From: MM2 sp035460165
GTDB lineage: Bacteria > Pseudomonadota > Gammaproteobacteria > Burkholderiales > Methylophilaceae
Length of the DNA stretch: 64,000 nt
Direction: 5' to 3'
Assembly: GCA_035460165.1 (NCBI GenBank)
Contig: DATHWW010000005.1
Span: 1-64,000 of the forward strand
In this document: in pieces, positions 32,535-40,693 of the stretch
Layout: the number at the start of each line of letters is the position of its first letter
Numbering within the stretch: the first letter of the stretch is position 1
The notes under the pieces: generated by a model
Seen by the model: the letters and a program-made list of their open reading frames with translations, nothing else
The model's database searches: none
Told to the model about the DNA's origin: nothing
Position numbers and translations under genes: made by a program

Positions 32535-34991
32535 ATGCAAACCACACCAGCTCCGGCGGTCATTGCCGCCCATGCACCCACCATGCGCGCGCGCCTGACG
32601 CCGCTTGCCTTTGCCATCCATATGGGCTGCGTTACCCTGCTGGCGGCGAGCTACAGCGGCTCTGTCCAGGCAGGTGCTGCCGTCGCCTACGATATTCCTG
32701 CCGGCCCGCTGGATGCGGCGCTGATTCGTTTCGCCCAGCAGTCTGGCGTCGCGGTCTCGGTGGATGCGGCAAAGCTCAAGGGCTTGCGCACGCCGGGTCT
32801 GCGTGGCAGCTACGGCGTGGAGGAAGGTTTCGCCATCCTGCTGCACGGCAGCGGCTACGCCATGGTCAGGACATCCGCCGGCTATACGCTGGTGCCGGCG
32901 CCGCAGCAGCCGGTGTCGGAGGGAGCGGAAGGCTCAGTCGTGCTGTCGGAGGTGGCCGTGGAGGCGACCGCGACTGCCGAACTGCCGGGCGACCGGCCCA
33001 AGCCATACGCCGGCGGCCAGGTGGCAACAGGCGGGAGTGTCGGGATATTGGGCAACAAATCCCTGATGGATACCCCCTTCAGCATCACCAGTTATACCCG
33101 GGAACTCATCCAGAACCAACAAGCCAGCACGTTGGTGGATCTCATCGCCAACGAGCCCTCCATGCGCTCCACCAACCCCAAGGGCGGCCGCTTCGAGCAA
33201 TTCAGCATTCGCGGCTTCCGGCTCTTCAACAGCGATGTGGGGTTCAACGGTTTGTTCGGTCTGATCCCCACCTATACCGTGCCTGTGGAAGGTGCCGAAC
33301 GCGTCGAGGTCCTGAAGGGCCCCAATGCGCTTCTCACTGGCATGGCGCCGAGCGGTGCCGTAGGTGGCGCAGTCAATTTCGTTAGCAAGCGCGCGGATGA
33401 CGCCCCTCTGACTCAAGTGACCGCCTCCTACGGCAACGAATCCCAGGCCGGTCTGCATGCCGATGTCGGACGACGCTTCGGACAGGACAACCAGTTCGGG
33501 ATACGACTTAATGCGGTGCGGCAGGATGGCGACACATCTTTTACGGATCAGTCCGTCGAGCGCGGGGTGGCGATGCTGGGGCTGGACTTCAGGGGTGAAA
33601 AGGTGCGCTTGTACGGCGATCTCTTGCATCAAGAACGCCGGGGAACGGCGCCGATGGAACGCGTGGCCGTGGCAAATGGCGCAGAAGTGCCGGATGCTGA
33701 CAAGATCGGCAGCAACTTCGCGCAGAAATGGACCTACGCCAACACCATAGACACGACAGGCTTGGTGCGTGGGGAGCTCGACCTCACCGAAGATACGACC
33801 ACCTATGCTGCCTTCGGCGCCAAGCGCGGCCGCTACGATTTTATGAGAATGGCGCCGGTCACCGTCAATTCGCTCGGCAATTTCACAGCGCGTGCGCGAA
33901 AATTCCTGCGGGATGAGGACGCCGTATCCGGTGAGGCCGGTATTCGCACCGTCAACATCGTCACGGGTCCGGTGACCCATGCCGTGAACCTGAACGCGAG
34001 CGTGTTCAAGCTCCAATTCGGAAACGCGGATGCCCTCGGCAGCAACATCACCTCCAACATTTACAATCCGGCGGATGTCGATAAACCGAGCATCACGCTT
34101 TCGGACACGGTGCCGAGAAGCGGCGAAACCGAGCTGACCAGTTTCGCGCTCACCGATACGCTGTCGTTCCTGCAAGACCGGGTGCAATTGACGCTGGGCG
34201 CGCGCCAGCAGCGCGTGGTGGTCAAGGCTTACGACGAAGCCACCGGCGTCAAAGAGTCCGAATACGACAAAAACGCGTTGACGCCGGCAGTGGCCCTGCT
34301 GGTCAAGGCGAGCGACCGGATTTCATTGTTCGGCAACTATATCGAGGCGCTTTCCCAGGGGCCGACCCCGCCATCGACGGCTGACAATTCCGACGAGGTG
34401 TTTGCTCCCACCAAAACCAAGCAAGTGGAAGCTGGTGTCAAGTTTGACTGGGGCCGCCTCGGCTCGACCTTCAGCATTTTCCGCATCGAACAGCCCAGCG
34501 GCTTTATCGACGCGAGCACCAATGTATTCAGCGTCAACGGTGAGCAGCGCAATACCGGTTTCGAATGGAGCATCTTCGGCGAGCCTACTTCGAACACACG
34601 CATTCTCGGCGGCCTGATGTGGCTAGACGGGGAATTGACAAAAACCGCCAATGGGCAGTTCGACGGCAATACTGCCGTCGGCGTCGCGAGGATCAATGCC
34701 AACCTCGGCGGCGAATGGGATACGCCCTTTCTGCCCGGCATGACCCTGACCGCACGTCTCATCTATACCGGCGACCAGTATCTGGATCAGGCTAACACCC
34801 GGGAAATCCCGGACTGGACGCGTATGGACATCGGTGCGAGATATGTCTTCGAGACCAGCGGCAAAACCGTCACGCTGCGCGCCAATGTCGAGAACCTGTT
34901 CGACGAGCGCTACTGGGAAAGCGCCTCGGATCTTGGCCTTTCGTTTGGCACGCCGCGTACCGCCATCGTCTCGGCCACCATCGATTTCTGA
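32535..34991 (+). CDS. TonB-dependent siderophore receptor with signalling domain (FecA type)
   Basis: An 818-residue outer-membrane receptor. The long export signal ends SGSVQA near residue 47. The STN signalling domain (YDIPAGPLDAALIRFAQQSGVAVSVDA, about 50-120) interacts with the FecR-like protein. A TonB-box-like VLSEVAVEA is followed by the plug domain (TPFSITSYTRELIQNQQAS, GAERVEVLKGPNALLTGMAPSGAVGGAVNFVSK) and the 22-strand barrel ending SATIDF with terminal Phe. The ligand is probably a siderophore; its identity is not visible. The stop overlaps the PepSY gene in TGATG. Confidence 0.92.
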   Translation: MQTTPAPAVIAAHAPTMRARLTPLAFAIHMGCVTLLAASYSGSVQAGAAVAYDIPAGPLDAALIRFAQQSGVAVSVDAAKLKGLRTPGLRGSYGVEEGFAILLHGSGYAMVRTSAGYTLVPAPQQPVSEGAEGSVVLSEVAVEATATAELPGDRPKPYAGGQVATGGSVGILGNKSLMDTPFSITSYTRELIQNQQASTLVDLIANEPSMRSTNPKGGRFEQFSIRGFRLFNSDVGFNGLFGLIPTYTVPVEGAERVEVLKGPNALLTGMAPSGAVGGAVNFVSKRADDAPLTQVTASYGNESQAGLHADVGRRFGQDNQFGIRLNAVRQDGDTSFTDQSVERGVAMLGLDFRGEKVRLYGDLLHQERRGTAPMERVAVANGAEVPDADKIGSNFAQKWTYANTIDTTGLVRGELDLTEDTTTYAAFGAKRGRYDFMRMAPVTVNSLGNFTARARKFLRDEDAVSGEAGIRTVNIVTGPVTHAVNLNASVFKLQFGNADALGSNITSNIYNPADVDKPSITLSDTVPRSGETELTSFALTDTLSFLQDRVQLTLGARQQRVVVKAYDEATGVKESEYDKNALTPAVALLVKASDRISLFGNYIEALSQGPTPPSTADNSDEVFAPTKTKQVEAGVKFDWGRLGSTFSIFRIEQPSGFIDASTNVFSVNGEQRNTGFEWSIFGEPTSNTRILGGLMWLDGELTKTANGQFDGNTAVGVARINANLGGEWDTPFLPGMTLTARLIYTGDQYLDQANTREIPDWTRMDIGARYVFETSGKTVTLRANVENLFDERYWESASDLGLSFGTPRTAIVSATIDF

Positions 34992-36217
34992 TGCTGCTAG
35001 TTTCTGAGCATGCCACCCGGCTGCGCCGGCTTCTGGTCCTGATCCACCGCTACGTCGGTCTGGCATTGGCGCTATTTATCGCCATCGCCGGGCTGAGCGG
35101 TTCGCTACTGGTATTCGAGCACGAGCTGGATGAGGCGATTAACCCTCATCTGATGCGGATCCAGCCTTTACCTGGGGCCGTTCCCGTCGATTTTCTCAAG
35201 TTGCGTGAAAGGGTGCAGGCTGGTTACCCGGATGCCAAAGTGCATCGGATGGATCTGGCATCCGAGCCGGGGAAGGCGCTGTCGTTCAGAATAACCGCAT
35301 CAGGAAACGACCAGGTCTTCGTCGATCCGTACACTGGCAGGATACTCGGCGAGCGTAAATGGGGTGATATCAGCCAAGGGATGGTTAACCTGATGCCATT
35401 CATCTACCGTCTGCATCAGTCGCTGGTGCTCGGCAGTACCGGAACTCTGGTGCTGGGCATTGTGGCCTTGCTATGGTTTCTCGATTGCTTCGTCGGAGCC
35501 TACCTGACGTTGCCCTCGATGCGTCGCCGGGGTGATTTTGGTTCGGCTGAAATAGCGAAGAAAAAGGAGGGCCTGCTTGCGCGCTGGAGTGCCGCGTGGA
35601 AAGTGCGATGGCACGGCGGATCCTACAAGCTCAATTTCGATCTGCACCGCGCAGGTGGCTTGTGGCTGTGGGCGATGTTGGCGGTAATGGCATGGTCCAG
35701 CGTCGGTTTTAACCTGCGCGAGGTTTACCGGCCGGTGATGGCTACCGCGTTTACTCTTCAGCCTTCTGTCCGCGAGTTGCCCAACACCCGGCCGCAATCG
35801 GAGCCAGGCATCTCCTGGTACGAGGCTCATCGCATCGGTAAAACACTGATGAATGTTGAAGCGCGAACCAAGGGATTTGCCGTGCAGCAAGAGCAAAACC
35901 TGTCCTACGACGCAAAGACGGCACTCTTTCGCTACCGGGTGAAAAGCGATCGCGATATCCGCGACCATGGCGGCAGCACCTCAATCTGGTTCGACGCCAA
36001 CACCGGCGAGCGGAAGGCCGCGTATATCCCTTCCGGTGAAGCCAATGGCGACACTGTCAGCGGTTGGCTTTTCGCTCTGCACATGGCCGCGATCTGGGGC
36101 CTTCCTTACAAGCTGTTTGTTCTTGTGACGGGGTTGGTTGTGACGATGCTTTCCGTGACCGGCGTGACGATTTGGGCGAGAAAACGATCGGCGCGAAAGA
36201 AAATTCTCCTGACCTGA
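34991..36217 (+). CDS. PepSY-associated inner-membrane protein, siderophore-linked
   Basis: A 408-residue membrane protein with four hydrophobic helices (VGLALALFIAIAGLSGSLLVFEHE; GTLVLGIVALLWFLDCFVGAYL; LWLWAMLAVMAWSSVGF; LFVLVTGLVVTMLSVTGVTIW). Histidines lie at helix ends (HRYVGL, HELDEAINPHL, HRAGGLWLW, LHMAAIWGLPY), as in the PepSY_TM family. Members often accompany siderophore receptors, and some act as inner-membrane ferric-siderophore reductases. Co-translation with the receptor supports such a role. Confidence 0.88.
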   Translation: MLLVSEHATRLRRLLVLIHRYVGLALALFIAIAGLSGSLLVFEHELDEAINPHLMRIQPLPGAVPVDFLKLRERVQAGYPDAKVHRMDLASEPGKALSFRITASGNDQVFVDPYTGRILGERKWGDISQGMVNLMPFIYRLHQSLVLGSTGTLVLGIVALLWFLDCFVGAYLTLPSMRRRGDFGSAEIAKKKEGLLARWSAAWKVRWHGGSYKLNFDLHRAGGLWLWAMLAVMAWSSVGFNLREVYRPVMATAFTLQPSVRELPNTRPQSEPGISWYEAHRIGKTLMNVEARTKGFAVQQEQNLSYDAKTALFRYRVKSDRDIRDHGGSTSIWFDANTGERKAAYIPSGEANGDTVSGWLFALHMAAIWGLPYKLFVLVTGLVVTMLSVTGVTIWARKRSARKKILLT

Positions 36218-36288
36218 GACTGCAATCCCAGGGTACCCCTTGGGTAAGGTTGCACTGAATGATTGTGAATGTCGGTCTTAACATTTCT

Positions 36289-36317
36289 TTGCAAATAGTA
36301 ACAATTCTCATTATGAT
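36289..36317 (+). promoter_or_regulatory. Fur-like promoter of the second TonB receptor
   Basis: TTGCAA at 36289-36294, 17 bases, TATGAT at 36312-36317. Between them the minus strand reads CATAAT-GAGAAT-TGTTAC, two near-perfect GATAAT hexamers. This is weaker than the boxes at 16790 and 28244 but in the same position relative to the promoter. Confidence 0.6.
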
Positions 36318-36397
36318 ATGCGTCTTGAATATTATGGTGATGCGATACGTCGCCGCCACGATAGCCTCAGCCTGTCTGCAGGCGAGAAGAATTAATA

Positions 36398-36427
36398 GCC
36401 AGCCAGAGTTTTTGCTCCAGCCAGCCA
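36398..36427 (+). repeat. Tandem CAGCC motif in the leader of the second receptor
   Basis: GCCAGCCAG at 36398-36406 and CCAGCCAGCCA at 36417-36427, separated by a T-rich decamer, 31 bases before the start codon. Similar CCAGCCAGC strings occur in two other iron-region leaders, at 40152-40160 and 41335-41348. Confidence 0.55.
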
Positions 36428-36457
36428 AAACATAAAACATACTGGGAGTTGCAAGAA

Positions 36458-38608
36458 ATGAATCAACGGCTTACGCAAAAAGCCCTCTGGATGGCGCTCG
36501 CCACCCTTCCCGCATTCGCCAATGCTGCTGAACCTGCGATAGCCGCAGAAGATGCGGCACAAGATGCCGTGTTGCCGGAGGTGTCGGTATCGGTTTCCAA
36601 AGAAGCTGAGGAAAAATTCCGTGCCGATAGTACGTCCGTGGCAACCAAGACTGAGACCGCGCTGCGCGATGTGCCACAATCGGTGAGCGTGGTGACCGAA
36701 GAGCTGATCAAATCCCAGCGAGCCTTTAACCTACGTGATGCACTGCGTAACGTAAGCGGTCTTTCCATCGCGGCAGGCGAGGGTGGCCGTACCGGTGACT
36801 CGATCACGCTGCGTGGCTATGCCGCCAGTTCCGATATGTATCTTGATGGCGTCAAGGACAACGGCCAATACAACCGCGATACCTTCTTCATCGAGCGTGC
36901 GGAAGTGCTGAAGGGTGCTTCCAGCATTATGTTCGGCCGCGGTTCCACCGGTGGCGTTATCAACCAGGTTAGCAAGCAAGCCGACGGCAAGACGCATCTA
37001 GAAAGTAACGTCTCTTATGGTACCGATGACTTCAAGCGTGTCACTATCGATGCCGGTACTGCACTCAATGATGTGGTTTCCGTACGCTTGAATGCGCTGT
37101 GGCAGGATGCGGACTCGTTCCGCGATGAGAACTACGTCGAACGCGAAGGCCTGGCGCCGTCGATTAAGTTCACCTTCAGCGAGGACACCAGCTTGACGCT
37201 GGATTACCTGTATCAGCACGAAAATAGCGCATTCGATTACGGCGTGCCGATGTTCCATGGCCGTCCTGCAGATGTGTCTACTTCGCGTTTTTATGGTTTT
37301 AAGGACGATTTGCTGCAGCATTACGTGACCAATATCGCCACCGCGACGCTGAAGCATGCATTTACCGACGACTTCTCGGTGAAGAACACCCTGCGTTACG
37401 GCGATTATTACCGCAAGTATCGCAGTCTGATCATCAGTGGTGTCAACCAGACCGCTGCCACGGCGACATTCAGCCAATCGCTGCGCGACAGCCATCAGCA
37501 GAACCTCATCAATCAGACCGATTTCGTCTGGACCGCCCCTTTGTTCGGCCTGCCGAATACATTGGCGTTCGGTGCGGAATTTGGCGAGGAAGAGTTTGAT
37601 TTCCGCCAGAAGAACAGTACCGGCACGCGTACCGTCTCCATCTTTGATCCGGTGTTCGCAGACACTTGGGGTACAGGCCTCGCGAGCAACTTTGGTGGCA
37701 CACTCAACACCAACCGCCGCGTGCGCGTCAAGACTAGCGCCGCCTACATACAGGACCAATTGGAACTGACCAAGCAGTGGAAAGTCCTGGCCGGGGTGCG
37801 TTATGACGATTTCGAGGCTGACCAGACCAATGTGCTGGATGCGGCCGACAATGACTTCGATACTGGCGCCCATGTCTGGAGCCCGCGCGCCGCCGTTATC
37901 TGGCAACCGCTGGATACGCATTCGTACTACGTCAGCTACGGCGAATCGTTCAACCCCATCGCGGAACAGTTCTCACTGGTAGACACTGTAAGCGAGGAGA
38001 ACGTAAAGCCGGAAACCAACCGCAATATGGAAGTGGGCGCCAAGTGGGACCTGCTGGACGGCCGTCTCAGCCTGACTAGCGCGATCTACCGCTTGGAAAA
38101 AGATAATGCGCGTTCCACCAATAATGGCATCACCAGCCTGAGCGGCAAGCAGCGCACCGATGGCTTTGAACTGGGTCTGGCGGGCGAGATTGCCAGCAAC
38201 TGGGATATCTCTGCCGCATATTCATATATGGACGGCGAGGTGGTCGATTCCGCCAATACCACAACGGGTGCGGTAAGCGGTGCGACGAAATCGCTCGAAG
38301 GCATGACTTCGCAAAACGTGCCGCGCCACAGCGGTACCATCTGGACTACCTACAAATTCCTGGAAAATTGGGAAGTCGGTGGCGGGGTATATGCGGTAGG
38401 TAGCCGCTACACCGACACCGTGGAAGAAGTGAAGCTGCCTGGCTACGTGCGGCTGGATGGCGTGGTGGCATATCACCAGCCGAAGTATGACGTGCAGTTG
38501 AACGTGTATAACCTGCTGGACAAGCGTTACTACGAATCCGGCCAGACGCGCAGCGCGCTGCCCGGCGTGCCGTTATCCGGCATGCTGACGCTGACCTTGC
38601 ATTATTAA
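36458..38608 (+). CDS. TonB-dependent siderophore receptor (catecholate type)
   Basis: A 716-residue outer-membrane receptor without an STN domain. The signal peptide ends PAFANA near residue 25; the TonB-box-like segment is VLPEVSVSVSKE. The plug shows LRDVPQSVSVVTEELIKSQ, LRNVSGLSIAAGEGGRTGDSITLRG and GAEVLKGASSIMFGRGSTGGVINQVSK-like motifs. The barrel ends MLTLTLHY. ATG at 36458 follows GGGAG. A piuC-type gene lies directly downstream, as beside the catecholate receptors PiuA and Fiu, which suggests catechol siderophores. Confidence 0.92.
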   Translation: MNQRLTQKALWMALATLPAFANAAEPAIAAEDAAQDAVLPEVSVSVSKEAEEKFRADSTSVATKTETALRDVPQSVSVVTEELIKSQRAFNLRDALRNVSGLSIAAGEGGRTGDSITLRGYAASSDMYLDGVKDNGQYNRDTFFIERAEVLKGASSIMFGRGSTGGVINQVSKQADGKTHLESNVSYGTDDFKRVTIDAGTALNDVVSVRLNALWQDADSFRDENYVEREGLAPSIKFTFSEDTSLTLDYLYQHENSAFDYGVPMFHGRPADVSTSRFYGFKDDLLQHYVTNIATATLKHAFTDDFSVKNTLRYGDYYRKYRSLIISGVNQTAATATFSQSLRDSHQQNLINQTDFVWTAPLFGLPNTLAFGAEFGEEEFDFRQKNSTGTRTVSIFDPVFADTWGTGLASNFGGTLNTNRRVRVKTSAAYIQDQLELTKQWKVLAGVRYDDFEADQTNVLDAADNDFDTGAHVWSPRAAVIWQPLDTHSYYVSYGESFNPIAEQFSLVDTVSEENVKPETNRNMEVGAKWDLLDGRLSLTSAIYRLEKDNARSTNNGITSLSGKQRTDGFELGLAGEIASNWDISAAYSYMDGEVVDSANTTTGAVSGATKSLEGMTSQNVPRHSGTIWTTYKFLENWEVGGGVYAVGSRYTDTVEEVKLPGYVRLDGVVAYHQPKYDVQLNVYNLLDKRYYESGQTRSALPGVPLSGMLTLTLHY

Positions 38609-38614
38609 AAAACC

Positions 38615-38677
38615 GGGCGGCTTCGGCCGCCCATAATTTGTTATTGCGCCCGGCCGGCTTTGCTTGCCGGGCTTTTT
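38615..38677 (+). terminator. Two consecutive hairpins after the second receptor
   Basis: GGGCGGC-TTCG-GCCGCCC at 38615-38632 has no T run. GCCCGGC / GCCGGGC at 38648-38672 is followed by TTTTT. The second is a good intrinsic terminator, 17 bases before the dioxygenase gene, so that gene may depend on read-through or its own promoter. Confidence 0.75.
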
Positions 38678-38693
38678 GACTGGATAGGAACTC

Positions 38694-39368
38694 ATGCTGC
38701 TGGTTGTCGATAATGTGCTGGATGCGGAAAAGCTGGCTGAACTCCGCCGCCGCTACGACCAACTGGATTTCGGCGACGGCAGGGCAACGGCCGGCGAGCG
38801 TGCGGCCATGGTCAAGCGCAACTTGCAATTGCTCAACGACACACCCGAGCATGCGGCATTGACCGGTGAGGTGCATGCGGTGCTGGCCGGCTGCACGCAG
38901 TTTATGTCATCCGCGCTGCCAGTGCAGATCAGCCCGCCGCTGTTTAACCGCTACTTGCCCGGAATGGCGTTCGGCCAACATGTGGACAACGCTATTCGCA
39001 TCGACGGCGAGGCGCCGCTGCGTGCCGACGTTTCGGCGACCATCATGCTGTCCGATCCGGACGGTTACGAAGGCGGCGATCTGGTGATCGAAGACACTTA
39101 CGGCGAGCAGCGCATCCGGCTTGCAGCAGGCAGCATGGTGGTTTATCCCTCGTCCAGCCTGCATCGCGTCGAGCCGGTGACAGCCGGGCAGCGCGATGTG
39201 ATTGTGCTGTGGGCGCAGAGCATGGTGCGGGATATCAGCCAGCGTGCCTTGCTGTTCCGGCTGGACAAGTCGATTCAGGCGCTGCGCGCGCGCGATGCGG
39301 CTTGCCCTGAAATCGATGCGCTAATCGCCACGTATCACAACCTGCTCCGCATGTGGGCAGAACTTTAA
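38694..39368 (+). CDS. piuC: Fe(II)/2-oxoglutarate-dependent dioxygenase of the PiuC/YbiX family
   Basis: A 224-residue PKHD-type hydroxylase. The iron ligands are His96 and Asp98 (FGQHVDNAI) and His157 (SSSLHRVEPV), with the 2-oxoglutarate-binding Arg167 (AGQRDVI). Members are iron-regulated and lie next to catecholate siderophore receptors, as here. The natural substrate is unknown. Length equals the family norm of about 225. Confidence 0.93.
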   Translation: MLLVVDNVLDAEKLAELRRRYDQLDFGDGRATAGERAAMVKRNLQLLNDTPEHAALTGEVHAVLAGCTQFMSSALPVQISPPLFNRYLPGMAFGQHVDNAIRIDGEAPLRADVSATIMLSDPDGYEGGDLVIEDTYGEQRIRLAAGSMVVYPSSSLHRVEPVTAGQRDVIVLWAQSMVRDISQRALLFRLDKSIQALRARDAACPEIDALIATYHNLLRMWAEL

Positions 39369-39387
39369 TTTACAGATAAATAAAATC

Positions 39388-40035
39388 ATGGATAAAAAGA
39401 CCAAGCACGTGCAGCGCGGCAATGTGATCCGCTGGCTGCGCAAAGTACACGGATGGCTGGGGTTATGGGGTGCGGTGCTGGGGCTGCTGTTTGGGCTTTC
39501 CGGCATATTGCTCAACCATCGCGCGGTGATGAAGATTCCGGCTGCGAAGATGGAAGAGAGCGAAATCCAGTTGCCGGTGAACACACCTTTGGCGAGCAAC
39601 AAGGAGTTCGTCCGCTACGTGCAGCAGGCGCTGGATATCCAGCACGAACCTGTGCAACGTAAACCCAAAAAAGGCGAGCAAGCTCCGCGCGATGTCGCCT
39701 TCATGGGCAAGGACATGAAGCAGCCGGCGGTATGGAAAACCGAATTCCAGCTGCCGCAGGCGGCGATCAAGGCGGAGTACGTCCCTGGCAACCGCTTTGC
39801 GACCGTGGTGCGCGAAGACGCCAACGTGTTCGCCTTCATCTCACGCATGCACAAGGGCACGGGCATGAATGCGGGCTGGATCCTGCTGGCCGACTCGCTG
39901 GCCGGCGCGATGCTGCTACTGTCGATCACTGGTGTGCTGCTGTGGACCAAGATGCGCGGTTCGCGCCTGGCGATGGCCGGTTTGATCGGCACCTCGCTGG
40001 GACTCACAGTGTTGTTTACGGTGCAATCGCTCTAG
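39388..40035 (+). CDS. Short PepSY-associated membrane protein
   Basis: A 215-residue inner-membrane protein. Helices are seen near residues 25-45 (WLGLWGAVLGLLFGLSGILLNH), 170-190 (LLADSLAGAMLLLSITGVLLW) and 195-215 (AGLIGTSLGLTVLFTVQSL). The periplasmic part carries a PepSY-like region. Histidines flank the first and second helices (VHGWLG, LLNHRAVMK, MHKGTGMN). It follows the piuC gene by 19 bases and probably forms one unit with it. An iron-siderophore reductase role is possible. Confidence 0.82.
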   Translation: MDKKTKHVQRGNVIRWLRKVHGWLGLWGAVLGLLFGLSGILLNHRAVMKIPAAKMEESEIQLPVNTPLASNKEFVRYVQQALDIQHEPVQRKPKKGEQAPRDVAFMGKDMKQPAVWKTEFQLPQAAIKAEYVPGNRFATVVREDANVFAFISRMHKGTGMNAGWILLADSLAGAMLLLSITGVLLWTKMRGSRLAMAGLIGTSLGLTVLFTVQSL

Positions 40036-40041
40036 GATTGA

Positions 40042-40078
40042 CGCTCTGTCGCGATGAAACATGCATCGCGACAGGGCG
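40042..40078 (+). terminator. 15-bp hairpin after the short PepSY gene
   Basis: The arms CGCTCTGTCGCGATG and CATCGCGACAGGGCG pair with one G-T wobble around a seven-base loop, starting six bases after the stop. The T run is short (TTATAAT). Confidence 0.7.
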
Positions 40079-40087
40079 TTATAATGC

Positions 40088-40116
40088 TTGTAATTGTTAA
40101 TAATTCTCATTAATAT
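40088..40116 (+). promoter_or_regulatory. Fur-like promoter of the S4-paralogue transcript
   Basis: TGTTAAT-A-ATTCTCA at 40095-40109 matches the 7-1-7 Fur box at 13 of 14 arm positions after allowing the variable fourth base, or 12 of 14 strictly. TTGTAA (40088-40093) and TAATAT (40111-40116) are 17 bases apart around it. The promoter faces the small genes and the extra S4 gene. Confidence 0.65.
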
Positions 40117-40139
40117 TTAAGTGTTGTGGTATCTAAGGA

Positions 40140-40322
40140 ATGCCGTATCGTCCAGCCAGCTTTGTCTGCCCACCCCGGCGGACTGCTAGCCAAAATCTAC
40201 CCGGTAAAGAAAAGAGCATGATCGTGCCGGAGCACGTCGGCGATGATAGTTATTGGCTAGGCGTGAGTGTCGGCGGAGAGCAGGGGCGCATGCCGGCTGT
40301 GGCAACGCGGTTTCGTGAATAG
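40140..40322 (+). CDS. Possible small open reading frame in the Fur-linked leader
   Basis: A 60-codon frame from ATG at 40140; the only SD-like sequence touches that ATG, which is too close. An inner ATG at 40218 would give 34 residues (starting MIVPEHVGDDSYWLG) after a purine-rich AAAGAAAAGAG. The protein resembles nothing I know. The leader carries CCAGCCAGC at 40152-40160. It may be non-coding leader RNA rather than a gene. Confidence 0.25.
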   Translation: MPYRPASFVCPPRRTASQNLPGKEKSMIVPEHVGDDSYWLGVSVGGEQGRMPAVATRFRE

Positions 40323-40338
40323 GAAAAAAGGTCGAACG

Positions 40339-40413
40339 ATGCATGCAGAAGCTTGTCCCTATGAATTCCTGGGTCTCATGAAGCCGACCGGCTTTGGAAA
40401 GGATCACAAATGA
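40339..40413 (+). CDS. 24-residue small ORF coupled to the next gene
   Basis: The frame starts MHAEACPYEFLGLM and ends FGKDHK. AAAAAAGG lies nine bases before the ATG and the TGA overlaps the next start codon as ATGA, the hallmark of translational coupling. The peptide has one cysteine and no membrane segment. It could be a coupling or leader peptide, or a functional small protein. It is too short to assign by similarity. Confidence 0.4.
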   Translation: MHAEACPYEFLGLMKPTGFGKDHK

Positions 40414-40673
40414 AACAGAAATCGCACGAATGGCTGCCTCTTTCGCAGCATGGGGACTGGACGGTCGAATATTGCCTGGAAGAGCGTTCCGTGCGCTTGC
40501 GGCTGGGTGAAGCCAGTATGTATATGGATCGCGATGCCTACCTGCTGCTATGGGCAACGCTGACGGAAGGGCTGGATGCAATGGAGCTGGCGGAAGACGA
40601 AGCCAACCGCATTACCGGCATTCTGCTGGATGCAGGGCCGCTGCCCCCCAATTGGTCGCAAACTCGACACTAA
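40410..40673 (+). CDS. Small protein of unknown function, paralogue of the one at 28577
   Basis: An 87-residue soluble acidic protein. The core EYCLEERSVRLRLGEASMYMDRDAYLLLWATLTEGLD aligns with the central part of the 78-residue protein at 28577-28813, sharing YC, L-x-L/V-G, S-[LM], D-A-[FY] and A-T...E-x-LD. The gene starts in an ATGA overlap with a 24-codon frame and is followed after 20 bases by the extra S4 gene. An iron-starvation role is inferred from its Fur-linked context only. Confidence 0.75.
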   Translation: MKQKSHEWLPLSQHGDWTVEYCLEERSVRLRLGEASMYMDRDAYLLLWATLTEGLDAMELAEDEANRITGILLDAGPLPPNWSQTRH

Positions 40674-40693
40674 TCAATCAAGGAGATATCTAT

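Noticed and set aside
32934..34187. 417-codon minus-strand frame
   Set aside because: Antisense of the STN-type TonB receptor, with no independent start signals.
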